Below, in pieces: positions 19,846-28,410 of a DNA stretch of 32,712 bases. This DNA comes from Lachnospiraceae bacterium (GTDB lineage Bacteria; Bacillota; Clostridia; Lachnospirales; Lachnospiraceae): positions 1-32,712 of the forward strand of contig JAAUZM010000049.1 of assembly GCA_014804605.1 (NCBI GenBank), in the 5' to 3' direction. A program made the translations under genes and the position numbers. Below the pieces are notes generated by a model. It was not told the DNA's origin. It worked only from the letters and a program-made list of their open reading frames with translations, and searched no databases. Each line of letters begins with the position of its first letter. Position 1 is the stretch's first letter.

Positions 19846-20379
19846 CTATTTGATAATATACACCGCAACTATTTCTCCAATATACATAGTATGGGCATCC
19901 CGGTTCGCCATAGGGTATGTCCCGTCAACATCCTGCGGATACATCTTCTCCCTTATATCATCCGGAATTTTTTCAAGCTCCTGCTTCTGAGAATACAATA
20001 CCCTGCATTCAAGCGTCAATGGATATTCCTTTATTCCTGGTACACTTATGATTTCCGCATCTTCCAATGTCAGATGGGCTTCTGTTTCTTTATCAACATC
20101 ACGCCCGGACTGCATTCCACATACTTTTGCTATAGAAGGAACCGGTTTATCTAACGGGACACTGATCGTAAATTCTCCCGTCGAATCAATCTGTGCCTTT
20201 GTATAACGGTGTTCCCGTACATATACCGTAAACACAGGTTTCCCCCATACCGTTCCCAGGCCGCCCCATCCTATGACCATGCTGTTGAACTTTGTGTCTT
20301 TCGTGTTAAGCAAAATCCCCCTTGGCAATGCTTCTGTAATCATTTGTGCGTATTCTGTAACGCTGATCATTTCTTTCAT
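19846..20379 (-). CDS. Flavin reductase-like (FMN-binding split barrel) protein
   Basis: 177 aa. LPRGILLNTKDTKFNSMVIGWGGLGTVWGKPVFTVYVREHRYTKAQIDSTGEFTISVPLD resembles the flavin reductase family. Confidence 0.8.
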   Translation of the reverse strand: MKEMISVTEYAQMITEALPRGILLNTKDTKFNSMVIGWGGLGTVWGKPVFTVYVREHRYTKAQIDSTGEFTISVPLDKPVPSIAKVCGMQSGRDVDKETEAHLTLEDAEIISVPGIKEYPLTLECRVLYSQKQELEKIPDDIREKMYPQDVDGTYPMANRDAHTMYIGEIVAVYIIK

Positions 20380-20466
20380 GTCTTTTCCTCCAATTTATAA
20401 CCAAAATTATAATTTACTCTCACCAAAAACACAATTCGAATAGGTGTTCAGTAAACATGAATTAAT

Positions 20467-20934
20467 TTACTCATTTTGAGCTGACTTCCTTTTCTCAGCT
20501 TCTTTATCCCACCATTTTTTATCAGGACGCTTACCCTCTGGGACTTGTTCAATGCATTGATCTCTCTCTTGGTAATAATCAATCCAATAGCATTCACGAC
20601 TTGCAAGACGCTGTGCATCCTTGTAGTAATCATCAAACTGATATTCCACCGGCTCCACAAATCTACAAATAATTATAGTTTCTTCATCAAGAAAAGCCCT
20701 ATTCAATTTGGTAACAGCATGATTTCCGTCTATTATTTTATATAAATGGTTGGTTATTCTTGAACTAACAATTTCGGATCTTCCAATATATGCACATACT
20801 TCTTTTTCATCTCTCTTTATAAATAATCCATAAATACCTCTATTGCCTTTAGGCTGATTCTCTATATCCTCTTCTATAATAATTTTGCCATCAAACTCCT
20901 GCTTTATTAAAAGTAAGCTTTTACTTATACTCAT
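20467..20934 (-). CDS. GIY-YIG nuclease-like protein
   Basis: 155 aa. RGIYGLFIKRDEKEVCAYIGRSEIVSSRITNHL matches GIY...YIG spacing; RECYWIDYY has a candidate catalytic Glu. Confidence 0.6.
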   Translation of the reverse strand: MSISKSLLLIKQEFDGKIIIEEDIENQPKGNRGIYGLFIKRDEKEVCAYIGRSEIVSSRITNHLYKIIDGNHAVTKLNRAFLDEETIIICRFVEPVEYQFDDYYKDAQRLASRECYWIDYYQERDQCIEQVPEGKRPDKKWWDKEAEKRKSAQNE

Positions 20935-20985
20935 TTCTGATATCCTCCAATTTTCGATTTTCCAGCCAAATAAAATGAAAATTAA

Positions 20986-21321
20986 CTATTCCAAACCTTG
21001 AATTTCTTTCATTAATCTATCAGGCGTATGCCATAATTTCCACAAATTAGAATTATGTCTTATTTTTATTGATGCACCATTAGATAACATAAATTGATGA
21101 ATCTCATCATCCGAAAGCCCCTGTAATTTCAAGTAACGTTTTAGTTCATCAATCGCTAAAGAACCTTTTTCAAATACAATACGTTTTTCAGCTTCATTTT
21201 GATTAATCCCCCAATACTTATTTAAAACTCGAATGGTTTCATCATCACTAACATCAGTATCAAGCAGTGCCATAATTGTATTTTTAATCCCTATTTCGAT
21301 TGCATCTGAAAATGCTCTCAC
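20986..21321 (-). CDS. Hypothetical protein (possibly the 3' part of a frameshifted longer ORF starting at 21428)
   Basis: 111 aa, GTG start. The upstream short ORF 21333-21428 with strong RBS is in an adjacent frame. Confidence 0.5.
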   Translation of the reverse strand: MRAFSDAIEIGIKNTIMALLDTDVSDDETIRVLNKYWGINQNEAEKRIVFEKGSLAIDELKRYLKLQGLSDDEIHQFMLSNGASIKIRHNSNLWKLWHTPDRLMKEIQGLE

Positions 21322-21512
21322 ACCTGCTTGATTTATGCTTTCTCCAATATTTCTAATGCTATTTCTCCTGCAAATTTTCCACCTTTCTTCAAATAGTTTT
21401 TTATATCATCACCAGTAATATTTGACATGCCCCATTCCTCCCATAATACAAATATGTTTAAATAAATATAAGCTGTTTTCAACCATTCCAACTTATGTTT
21501 TTACTTGTCACT

Positions 21513-22097
21513 CTAATATATTTTCTTCCCAAATTCATATGCCCGGATCAAATAGTCAGTTTTATCAATCTGCGGTCTGCCATTCGTATCGCCACAACCT
21601 CCGGCAAGGAGCATCCCTTTATCATGGAAGCCTATGTAATTGACCAGTGTAAATTGATAATAGGAAACCGCCTGTTCAAACGTCCAGAAAAAGTTATCTG
21701 CAGAAGTCATAAGCAAAGCACAGTCCTTGACTGGATACCTCTCATACCTTCCAAGTGGCGGATCAGTATCTTCCTCAGCAATACAGTAGAACCGCTCAAT
21801 AAATGCCTTTATTCTGGCTGAAACAGTCCAAAAGTATAATGGTGATGCAAAGACAATACAATCCGCTTTTTTGATTTTAGGAATGGTTTCATTAAAAGAA
21901 TCATTCTGGATACATGGTTTTCCATACCGACAGACATTACAGCCAAGGCAACCTTTAACTTCATTTTTCAGAAGGGATATTAATTCTACTTTATGTCCTG
22001 CCTCTTCTGATCCTTTGATAAAATGTTCCACTAACTGTGCGGTATTTCCTTTTGGTCTGCCGCCTCCCTGTATAATAAGTATATTTTTCATAAGCAT
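21513..22097 (-). CDS. Flavodoxin family / NADPH-dependent FMN reductase
   Basis: 194 aa. KNILIIQGGGRPKGNTAQLVEHFIKG...KGCLGCNVCRYGKPCIQND...ADCIVFASPLYFWTVSARIKAFIERFY. Confidence 0.9.
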   Translation of the reverse strand: MLMKNILIIQGGGRPKGNTAQLVEHFIKGSEEAGHKVELISLLKNEVKGCLGCNVCRYGKPCIQNDSFNETIPKIKKADCIVFASPLYFWTVSARIKAFIERFYCIAEEDTDPPLGRYERYPVKDCALLMTSADNFFWTFEQAVSYYQFTLVNYIGFHDKGMLLAGGCGDTNGRPQIDKTDYLIRAYEFGKKIY

Positions 22098-22153
22098 ATC
22101 TCCACTAATTTATTTTTGCGGCAGCTCTATTTCCTCTACAACACTGCCCTTCT

Positions 22154-22495
22154 TTAAAACTCTCGTAATACCAATTCCGTAATTCCCTGATTTTCTCCCA
22201 TAGTAATCCGTATTACTTTAGCTTCTCTCCCATAGCCGAATTCATCCCATATACTATCCCGGATTCTTGTACCACCATGATAACCATGGATGATACGGAT
22301 TCTGTAAGTTCCTGTCATTGCATGATCCAGTTGTTTCTTTATTTCTCTAATTGCCTCTTCTACATTTTTACCATGAACATCGATTTCCACAATGCCTACC
22401 ACTAAATTTACCTCATTTCTTAAAACAACAGCTTCGTGCTTACAATAATTATGCTTTATCAATCTGACATATCCCGCAAATCCATTGAATAGCAT
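22154..22495 (-). CDS. Smr-domain protein
   Basis: 113 aa. VEIDVHGKNVEEAIREIKKQLDHAMTGTYRIRIIHGYHGGTRIRDSIWDEFG matches the Smr LDLHG.../HGxGxxxLR pattern. Overlaps the end of the HNH gene by 37 nt (start uncertain). Confidence 0.65.
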   Translation of the reverse strand: MLFNGFAGYVRLIKHNYCKHEAVVLRNEVNLVVGIVEIDVHGKNVEEAIREIKKQLDHAMTGTYRIRIIHGYHGGTRIRDSIWDEFGYGREAKVIRITMGENQGITELVLREF

Positions 22496-23382
22496 AACAG
22501 CATTAAATCCCTCAAAATATCCGTTGTCATCTTGGATAATGGTCTTTTACCATATTCTTCCTCTTCATAATAATTTCCAAAGACAATCCGATATAATTCC
22601 TCTTTAGTTGCAAACAAATCTTTATATTCACTCGCCAGATAATTAAGATACCCCGGTTCAAACATCATTGCCTTTTTTATACATTCCTGCACTACATCAG
22701 TATGAATCTGATATAATTCCCTCAGTTTCAAAATATCTATATTGCTCTCTATTTCTTTTGCATCATATATTTCAATTCCCAACTGCTGTTTATCATATAA
22801 AAAATCCATTCCTCTTATATGGAAGTCAAAAGCCAGCATTTCATCTGTTTTAAACCTACCATCATGGGAGGAGTATGTAATTTTGTTTGTACTTTTAGTA
22901 TGATTGCAGTAATGGCAAACCGGAATTAAATTATAAAATGAAATTGCCAAAACCGGATATTCACTCTTTTCATAAAAATGATCCAGATCACACATGGTTT
23001 TATCAAAAGTAGAATTCACAAAGTTCCTATTGCAGTATGGGCATACCGTTACTTCCAGCGCATCTACAAATTCTTTTCTGGGAAATCTGATTTCATATAG
23101 TGTATTGATCATATAATTCTTTAAATCATCAGGCATGGCAAGATTGTTAGCATCTATCTCCTGTCTGATACGGGTTAATGTATTAAAGTCTGCTTTTATT
23201 ATTTCGGGAAATGAATAAGCCTTCCCATCAATTATAAGATTTGCTTTGCACCAATCATCAACCACTTGCGGTTTCTTCCTTAAATCTTCCTGCTTCCCTT
23301 TTCCTTTTTTGGTAAGCCCCAACTTACAATACAAACTTTCAACGGTATTTACTTCCGGATTCTTGAAATGTATTGGTATCAT
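22459..23382 (-). CDS. HNH endonuclease (PtuB-like candidate)
   Basis: 307 aa. CPYCNRNFVNSTFDKTMCDLDHFYEKSEYPVLAISFYNLIPVCHYCNHTKS. 4-nt ATGA overlap with the upstream ATPase gene. Confidence 0.8.
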   Translation of the reverse strand: MIPIHFKNPEVNTVESLYCKLGLTKKGKGKQEDLRKKPQVVDDWCKANLIIDGKAYSFPEIIKADFNTLTRIRQEIDANNLAMPDDLKNYMINTLYEIRFPRKEFVDALEVTVCPYCNRNFVNSTFDKTMCDLDHFYEKSEYPVLAISFYNLIPVCHYCNHTKSTNKITYSSHDGRFKTDEMLAFDFHIRGMDFLYDKQQLGIEIYDAKEIESNIDILKLRELYQIHTDVVQECIKKAMMFEPGYLNYLASEYKDLFATKEELYRIVFGNYYEEEEYGKRPLSKMTTDILRDLMLLCYSMDLRDMSD

Positions 23383-25379
23383 CTGCTTTCTCCACTGCGC
23401 AACTGCTTTATTTTTTCTTCATAAACCTTTATCATCTTTTCCCTTATATCTTCTCCAGCATATCCCACTTCCATTTTATGTTTATAAAGCATGGTATAAA
23501 GCCTGTCTTTGATAATAGGCTCACCAATCAATGAAATTTCCTGTTCCAATTCTGTCATATTTTCGTTAATGCGTTGGTAAGTAAACCTTCCATTATCTCC
23601 CTGAACTGGTTTTAGACGGTCTATTAAGTTCTTTATTTTTCTTTTGGCAAACTCTCCTACCTGCCCCTGCTCTTCCAAAAAGAAAGCATCATCGAATAGT
23701 CTATAAATATTTGCCCCAAAGGTTTCACCATGGTTTTTCGGCTCGTCAATCCTGCACTTACTATTTTCTTCATCCCTAGAAAGATAAATGACATTGCTCT
23801 TAGGCATATCGGACAATATGATAGGGCTATGGGTAGTAAAAATAATCTGCACATTCTTACCACGAAACAGCATTCTTGCCTCATCAAGCAAATAGTATAA
23901 CATTTTCTGCTGCCATCCGGGATGACAATATAAATCAATTTCATCAATCAAAAGCAACACATTATCTTTCAGGCTCTCCTGTACATCATCCGAAATGTAT
24001 TTAAAGAATGGTACTAAATGTAGCCATGAAAAAAAGTTCAGCAATGCCCTTTCTCCTGATGAAAACTGTAGACCTCCAATGTAAATATACTTCAATATAA
24101 AAGAATACTCTTGATATATCGTATATTTTTCCACCAGTTTTAAAAACCTTTTATAACTGTCACTTCCATATTTAACTTCTATTTTTGAATCGTAACCCAT
24201 ATCATTTACTGGAAGCAGACACTCTGTCTGTGGACAATCCCAAAGGCACTCTTCAAATTCCTTTATCTCATTAAATGCGTCTTCAAACAATGACCATATA
24301 CTATCATCACTTTTTAAAATAAATTCTATGCTTGATTTTAAATCATCTTTGCTATGTATAACTCCAACATCTGAAAATCCAATTCCTCTTTTATATGCCA
24401 TAATTTCATATAGCAGATTAAAATAGGCAATACATATACTGTCCGTTTTCAATATTTCAATAAACGAATCCCCTATAATGGTTTTTAGCTTGTTATGTGC
24501 TCTAACCAAAATATCTTCATCACTTTCATCCTGTTTCCATTGTCTTTTGACTCTATTCAAATTATTTTGAATTACTTTTGTGTAAAACTGGAAAGATACA
24601 TATAAATCAGGATGAAGATTTTTCGATAAAATCCCCTTATCCTCTCTCCCATACATAGCCCCAATGTATAAAATATCCAGAATCTGCTGAAAATCATTAG
24701 CCTTTTTCTGACTTTGGCACAAGTCTATATAAGAATAATATCCTCCATCTGCAAGACGATTCTTTTTAATGATACCTTTATAAAATTTATCTTTTAGTGT
24801 ATTCAAAGTTTCCACATTAAGAAGGATTCTGTTAATACACCCATCGGTTGATAAGTTATTTTCTATCGAATACATACTGTTGGTAAGGTATATTTTACTG
24901 ATATTTTCGTAACCTTCTTTATTATCCAACATTTTTTGAAATATTGGCGAACCTTGATATAAATATGCAGTTCTTATACTTGTCTTATTTTTAAATCGGT
25001 CAATATTATGGTAACAAACAAATTCCCCATTCTCCATAAAAACTGCTGCACGTATCTCTTTTGTATATCTTTCTGCAAAATAGTCATTATATGCAGGCGC
25101 ATGATCTTCATCTTTTACATTAAAAAATAAATGACTCAATTCATGAAGCAACGTACTCTTTCCAGAACCATTTTCCCCAACAATTGCTGTAACATTAGAA
25201 ATACATCCAGTCTCATCAAAAAAATATTTAGGAATTTTCTTATTACACTTATCTTGTCTTAAAACATAAGTGTCCTCCTCTACTATCACTTCAAATTTAT
25301 AATTTGGTGAGAAATTGAATCCTTGTCCTTCTATAAATCCTTGTTCTGTCTGATTTATGAATAAAAAAATCAACTCCAT
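23379..25379 (-). CDS. AAA/ABC-type ATPase (PtuA-like candidate)
   Basis: 666 aa. Walker A AIVGENGSGKSTLLHEL; signature FSSGERALLNF; Walker B VLLLIDEIDLYCHPGWQQKM; H-loop IIFTTHSPIILSDMP. Confidence 0.85.
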   Translation of the reverse strand: MELIFLFINQTEQGFIEGQGFNFSPNYKFEVIVEEDTYVLRQDKCNKKIPKYFFDETGCISNVTAIVGENGSGKSTLLHELSHLFFNVKDEDHAPAYNDYFAERYTKEIRAAVFMENGEFVCYHNIDRFKNKTSIRTAYLYQGSPIFQKMLDNKEGYENISKIYLTNSMYSIENNLSTDGCINRILLNVETLNTLKDKFYKGIIKKNRLADGGYYSYIDLCQSQKKANDFQQILDILYIGAMYGREDKGILSKNLHPDLYVSFQFYTKVIQNNLNRVKRQWKQDESDEDILVRAHNKLKTIIGDSFIEILKTDSICIAYFNLLYEIMAYKRGIGFSDVGVIHSKDDLKSSIEFILKSDDSIWSLFEDAFNEIKEFEECLWDCPQTECLLPVNDMGYDSKIEVKYGSDSYKRFLKLVEKYTIYQEYSFILKYIYIGGLQFSSGERALLNFFSWLHLVPFFKYISDDVQESLKDNVLLLIDEIDLYCHPGWQQKMLYYLLDEARMLFRGKNVQIIFTTHSPIILSDMPKSNVIYLSRDEENSKCRIDEPKNHGETFGANIYRLFDDAFFLEEQGQVGEFAKRKIKNLIDRLKPVQGDNGRFTYQRINENMTELEQEISLIGEPIIKDRLYTMLYKHKMEVGYAGEDIREKMIKVYEEKIKQLRSGESR

Positions 25380-25398
25380 GTTCCTGCTCCTGTCTTCT

Positions 25399-25728
25399 TT
25401 AAATTTTCAGTCTTTTTATGACAGAATCATCAGCATCCATTATCATATAGCATCCATTATCGTAATGATAAACAACTCGGTATTTTTCATCTTTCAAGTA
25501 ACAAACTACCTCTCCATAAATAACTTCCTGCGAATCATAATGCCTTGGCTTTAATTTTTTCAGTTCGTTGAAAAAAACTATATCTGGAAATTCTTCAAGG
25601 GATAGATACTCTGTTACAGGTATATAGCCCTTCAGCAACTCATGATTGTCAAACCCAATTTCAATATTATATTTTTTATTTGTCTCCCAGCTTTCTAGCC
25701 AATTTAAATTCTTTAATAATGATGCCAT
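25399..25728 (-). CDS. Small hypothetical protein, first gene of the ATPase-HNH operon
   Basis: 109 aa; AGGAGG RBS; stop only ~20 nt upstream of the ATPase start; AT-rich promoter-like sequence upstream. Confidence 0.6.
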   Translation of the reverse strand: MASLLKNLNWLESWETNKKYNIEIGFDNHELLKGYIPVTEYLSLEEFPDIVFFNELKKLKPRHYDSQEVIYGEVVCYLKDEKYRVVYHYDNGCYMIMDADDSVIKRLKI

Positions 25729-25777
25729 ATATGCCTCCTGATATAATAATGTACAATTATAATTTATTCCTTACCAA

Positions 25778-25783
25778 ATTATA
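25778..25783 (-). promoter_or_regulatory. Candidate -10 box (TATAAT) for the small protein-ATPase-HNH operon
   Basis: Minus strand ATGCTATAATTTGG about 50 nt upstream of the start codon; AT-rich surroundings. Confidence 0.35.
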
Positions 25784-25817
25784 GCATAAAGATATAATCT
25801 ACTCCAAATCATATTTG

Positions 25818-26168
25818 TTATATCAAGTCTGAAAACAGGCTATCTGATATCATCTTTTGCAAGCGCACTATCTCTTCCAAATACTTTTTTAACTGTCCTT
25901 TATCTTCTTCCTTATACAAGTGGGAATTACAACCTTTAACTATTTGATTCACATTTACACCGATTTTATTTATCTCATTCCGCAGCCGCATAACTTCCAG
26001 TTCCAACTCCCTGCTCCTTGGATGCTCTGACTGGTTCAATAGAAGATATCGGATGTATTCTGATTCATTCATATTTTCAGCTTTTGAACGTTCCGCTAAA
26101 AGGTTTGCGGTTTTTTCTGTCAGTTTAAAGTGTTTCCGAAGCGTATTTTCGCCTTTTGGTCTTGCCAT
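25818..26168 (-). CDS. mobC: MobC-like relaxosome accessory (ribbon-helix-helix) protein
   Basis: 116 aa. ARPKGENTLRKHFKLTEKTANLLAERSKAENMNESEYIRYLLL...MRLRNEINKIGVNVNQIVKGCNS is typical of MobC. RBS AAAGGAGTGGCAC-ATG. Confidence 0.85.
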   Translation of the reverse strand: MARPKGENTLRKHFKLTEKTANLLAERSKAENMNESEYIRYLLLNQSEHPRSRELELEVMRLRNEINKIGVNVNQIVKGCNSHLYKEEDKGQLKKYLEEIVRLQKMISDSLFSDLI

Positions 26169-26195
26169 GTGCCACTCCTTTCTTTTCGGAGAGAG

Positions 26196-26275
26196 GGCGT
26201 TCTACAGAACGCCGCAAGATACGCATTTCGTGGGCACGAAATGCTAAATCTTGTCGGGGAGTACCCCGAACCCCC
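26196..26275. other. Putative oriT: three consecutive hairpins ending in CGGGGAGTACCCCGAACCCCC
   Basis: GGCGTTCT-AC-AGAACGCC (26196-26213), GCATTTCGT-GGGC-ACGAAATGC (26223-26244) and CGGGG-AGTA-CCCCG (26255-26268), just upstream of mobC. Confidence 0.65.
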
Positions 26276-26289
26276 ATATTTTCCACTTA

Positions 26290-26530
26290 GATATCATTTC
26301 TTACGCCGGGATTGCAAAAATAAAGTGCCGGATATCAAATTTTGCCTACCGATTGCATTTCCACATTTTCCAGATTTCAAATTCTCTAGCATGATAGCAG
26401 TCATTTTTTGCCATTTTTCGGGGATATCAAAAATTCCTGCCTGATAGCATTTCTTCTCCTTACGGAAATCAGATTCCCCACCACGATATCATTTCGCCCC
26501 GCTTCCAGATACTTTTCGCCCCTTGGATTG
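26290..26530. repeat. Iteron/centromere-like array of ~11 imperfect direct repeats, consensus GATWKCAttTy..., ~20-22 bp period
   Basis: Units start at 26290, 26310, 26331, 26351, 26373, 26393, 26423, 26443, 26465, 26485 and 26508 (GATATCA, GATTGCA, GATATCA, GATTGCA, GATTTCA, GATAGCA, GATATCA, GATAGCA, GAAATCA, GATATCA, GATACTT). Confidence 0.65.
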
Positions 26531-26632
26531 TATTGGGGAGTGCGTGCGGTGTCAAGCATTTTAGTCCTAGCCGAAAATGCTTGACACCGCCCACCCTCCC
26601 CAATAGATCACAGCCAAGCGGAAAGTATCTGG
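26505..26632. repeat. Long imperfect inverted repeat (giant hairpin), perfect 15-bp inner stem
   Basis: Inner arms GGTGTCAAGCATTTT (26548-26562) / AAAATGCTTGACACC (26574-26588); outer parts ATTGGGGAG/CTCCCCAAT and CCAGATACTTT/AAAGTATCTGG continue the symmetry. Confidence 0.8.
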
Positions 26633-26666
26633 GGGTATCGGCATCCGCCGCACTTCCCACACCCTA

Positions 26667-27902
26667 TCAGCGGGTTTTCCCATAATATTCCATTGTTCTG
26701 TCTGCCACCATCATAACCCTCTGCTCTTCTTTATCCAAAAGATACCGGAACTTTTCTTTTTCCGGCTCTGACAGAAAATCCGGTGCCTTGCTCTCTTTGC
26801 CACTATCCCTTTCCTTCTGCAAAATTCCTGACAGGGAATGTCTGTCTACTGCTTCGAGGAAATAGGTTATCTTTATTGCCAGCCCAGCCAGTTGCGGCTT
26901 GTCTGCCGCCGCTGCGCTACCATAGGCGTCCCGCGCCGCTTTTTCCATGCTTCTCAAGATACTCCTCGTGCAGGGAACTGGTTTCTGGTTCGTAAGGATA
27001 TCCAGCATCTTATCCCATCCGGTTTTTATATATATGGGAAGGCTTTTGTCCAGTGACTTTACATCCTTTACAAAATCCATGTTCCCGTCTCTTGCAGGCA
27101 CAAAGCAGGGGATATTGTATTCCTTTGCTCTTTCTGCTGTCTCTGTAGATATCCTCCTATACCCTCCGTCATGGATAAGCTGCCGGACGGTTGCCAGCTT
27201 TTCTTTATCTGAAAGCTCCGGGCGGTAATTCTGCCTTTTTAATGCCTGTAAAAGCTGCTTTTCTTCCCACCACGTCTTAAACTGTTCCAAGGTCTTTCCC
27301 TTCAAATTCCGTTCCCTCTCTGCTACAGCCTTCCTTGCCACTGCTGACAGGGAACGTTCATTTTCCGCTTCGTAGGCAAAGGCGCTTATCTCCCCTCTGC
27401 CGGAAAACATATCCCGCCGCATCCGCATCAAGCTGTCTGCAAGATAGCCATAACAGATAAGGTTAATCTTTTCCCCGAAAGGTCCTCTGATATACTGGTC
27501 AGTGGAAAGACTGCATTTTTGTGTCCTGCCGCCCCTGTAGTGGATCGTAAGGGATTTCCCCCTGATTTGTTGCCTTACAATCTCCCTTGAAAGCCTGCGG
27601 TTATCCAGTACAGAAATATCAGCTTTCCCTGTCTTATCTTTTATGTGTATGGCAAAGGATATTCCTGCGGCTGAAAAATAGCAGAAAGATTTAGCGATAA
27701 GGTTCTCCATACTATCCTTCAGATATATCTCCCGTTCTTTCATACAGAAATTCCTTTCCTGTCCGGAATGGACTATGTAATGCCCTTCCTTCTGTAGCAT
27801 ATCAAAATCTATGGGCGGCTTTCCGTCTGCCCCAATCACCAAATGCAGGAATTGTTTTATATCCACATTCTTGATCTGGTATTCTTCCAATACTGCCTCC
27901 AT
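26667..27902 (-). CDS. Conserved mobile-element protein of unknown function
   Basis: 411 aa continuous ORF between the par genes and oriT; no family recognised by eye. Confidence 0.65.
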   Translation of the reverse strand: MEAVLEEYQIKNVDIKQFLHLVIGADGKPPIDFDMLQKEGHYIVHSGQERNFCMKEREIYLKDSMENLIAKSFCYFSAAGISFAIHIKDKTGKADISVLDNRRLSREIVRQQIRGKSLTIHYRGGRTQKCSLSTDQYIRGPFGEKINLICYGYLADSLMRMRRDMFSGRGEISAFAYEAENERSLSAVARKAVAERERNLKGKTLEQFKTWWEEKQLLQALKRQNYRPELSDKEKLATVRQLIHDGGYRRISTETAERAKEYNIPCFVPARDGNMDFVKDVKSLDKSLPIYIKTGWDKMLDILTNQKPVPCTRSILRSMEKAARDAYGSAAAADKPQLAGLAIKITYFLEAVDRHSLSGILQKERDSGKESKAPDFLSEPEKEKFRYLLDKEEQRVMMVADRTMEYYGKTR

Positions 27903-27964
27903 GTATCATAAAATAGTTAGTCTCATTTTTCTCCGAAAGAAAACAGGATGCGTAAAGCACCCTG

Positions 27965-28396
27965 TCAGATTCCCATAAGACCATCCATGAAACTAAGGGC
28001 GGTCTCATTCAGTTCTTCGGTTTTTGTCTGTATCTCCTCCTGCTGTTGCTGTGCCGGAACTGGTGGCTGTGCGTTCATCACTGACGGATAGGGGTATGGG
28101 TAAGGAAACAAATATGGCATCTGCAACGCTTCTTTCTGGGATTTTTCCATCTTCCTTTCAATAATCTCTTCTATCCTTTCCAGCAGTTCCTCGTTCTTCA
28201 TGGGCATCTGGTTAGCCCTGTCATAGTATTCCACCACCGCCTTTGCAATGATGTCATTATATTTCTGCTTCTTCCCTTTCTCCTGTCCCTTGCTGAGTTT
28301 CTGTATGATCTGCCATGCCCGCCGCTCCTGATCGTTGTCCATGTCGAAGCGACAGAATACAGGTTTTATGTTCTTGATGACTTCCCTTCCTGCCAT
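27965..28396 (-). CDS. ParR-like partition adaptor protein (putative)
   Basis: 143 aa, directly downstream of the ParM-like gene. N-terminal helix-rich region (MDNDQERRAWQIIQKLSKGQEKGKKQKYNDIIAKAVVEYYD) and disordered C-terminus. Confidence 0.6.
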   Translation of the reverse strand: MAGREVIKNIKPVFCRFDMDNDQERRAWQIIQKLSKGQEKGKKQKYNDIIAKAVVEYYDRANQMPMKNEELLERIEEIIERKMEKSQKEALQMPYLFPYPYPYPSVMNAQPPVPAQQQQEEIQTKTEELNETALSFMDGLMGI

Positions 28397-28410
28397 ATGT
28401 GCTACGCCTC

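Noticed and set aside
26290-26530. CRISPR array
   Set aside because: The repeats are short, degenerate and ~20 bp apart with no fixed repeat/spacer structure and no cas genes; iteron/centromere-like is a better description.
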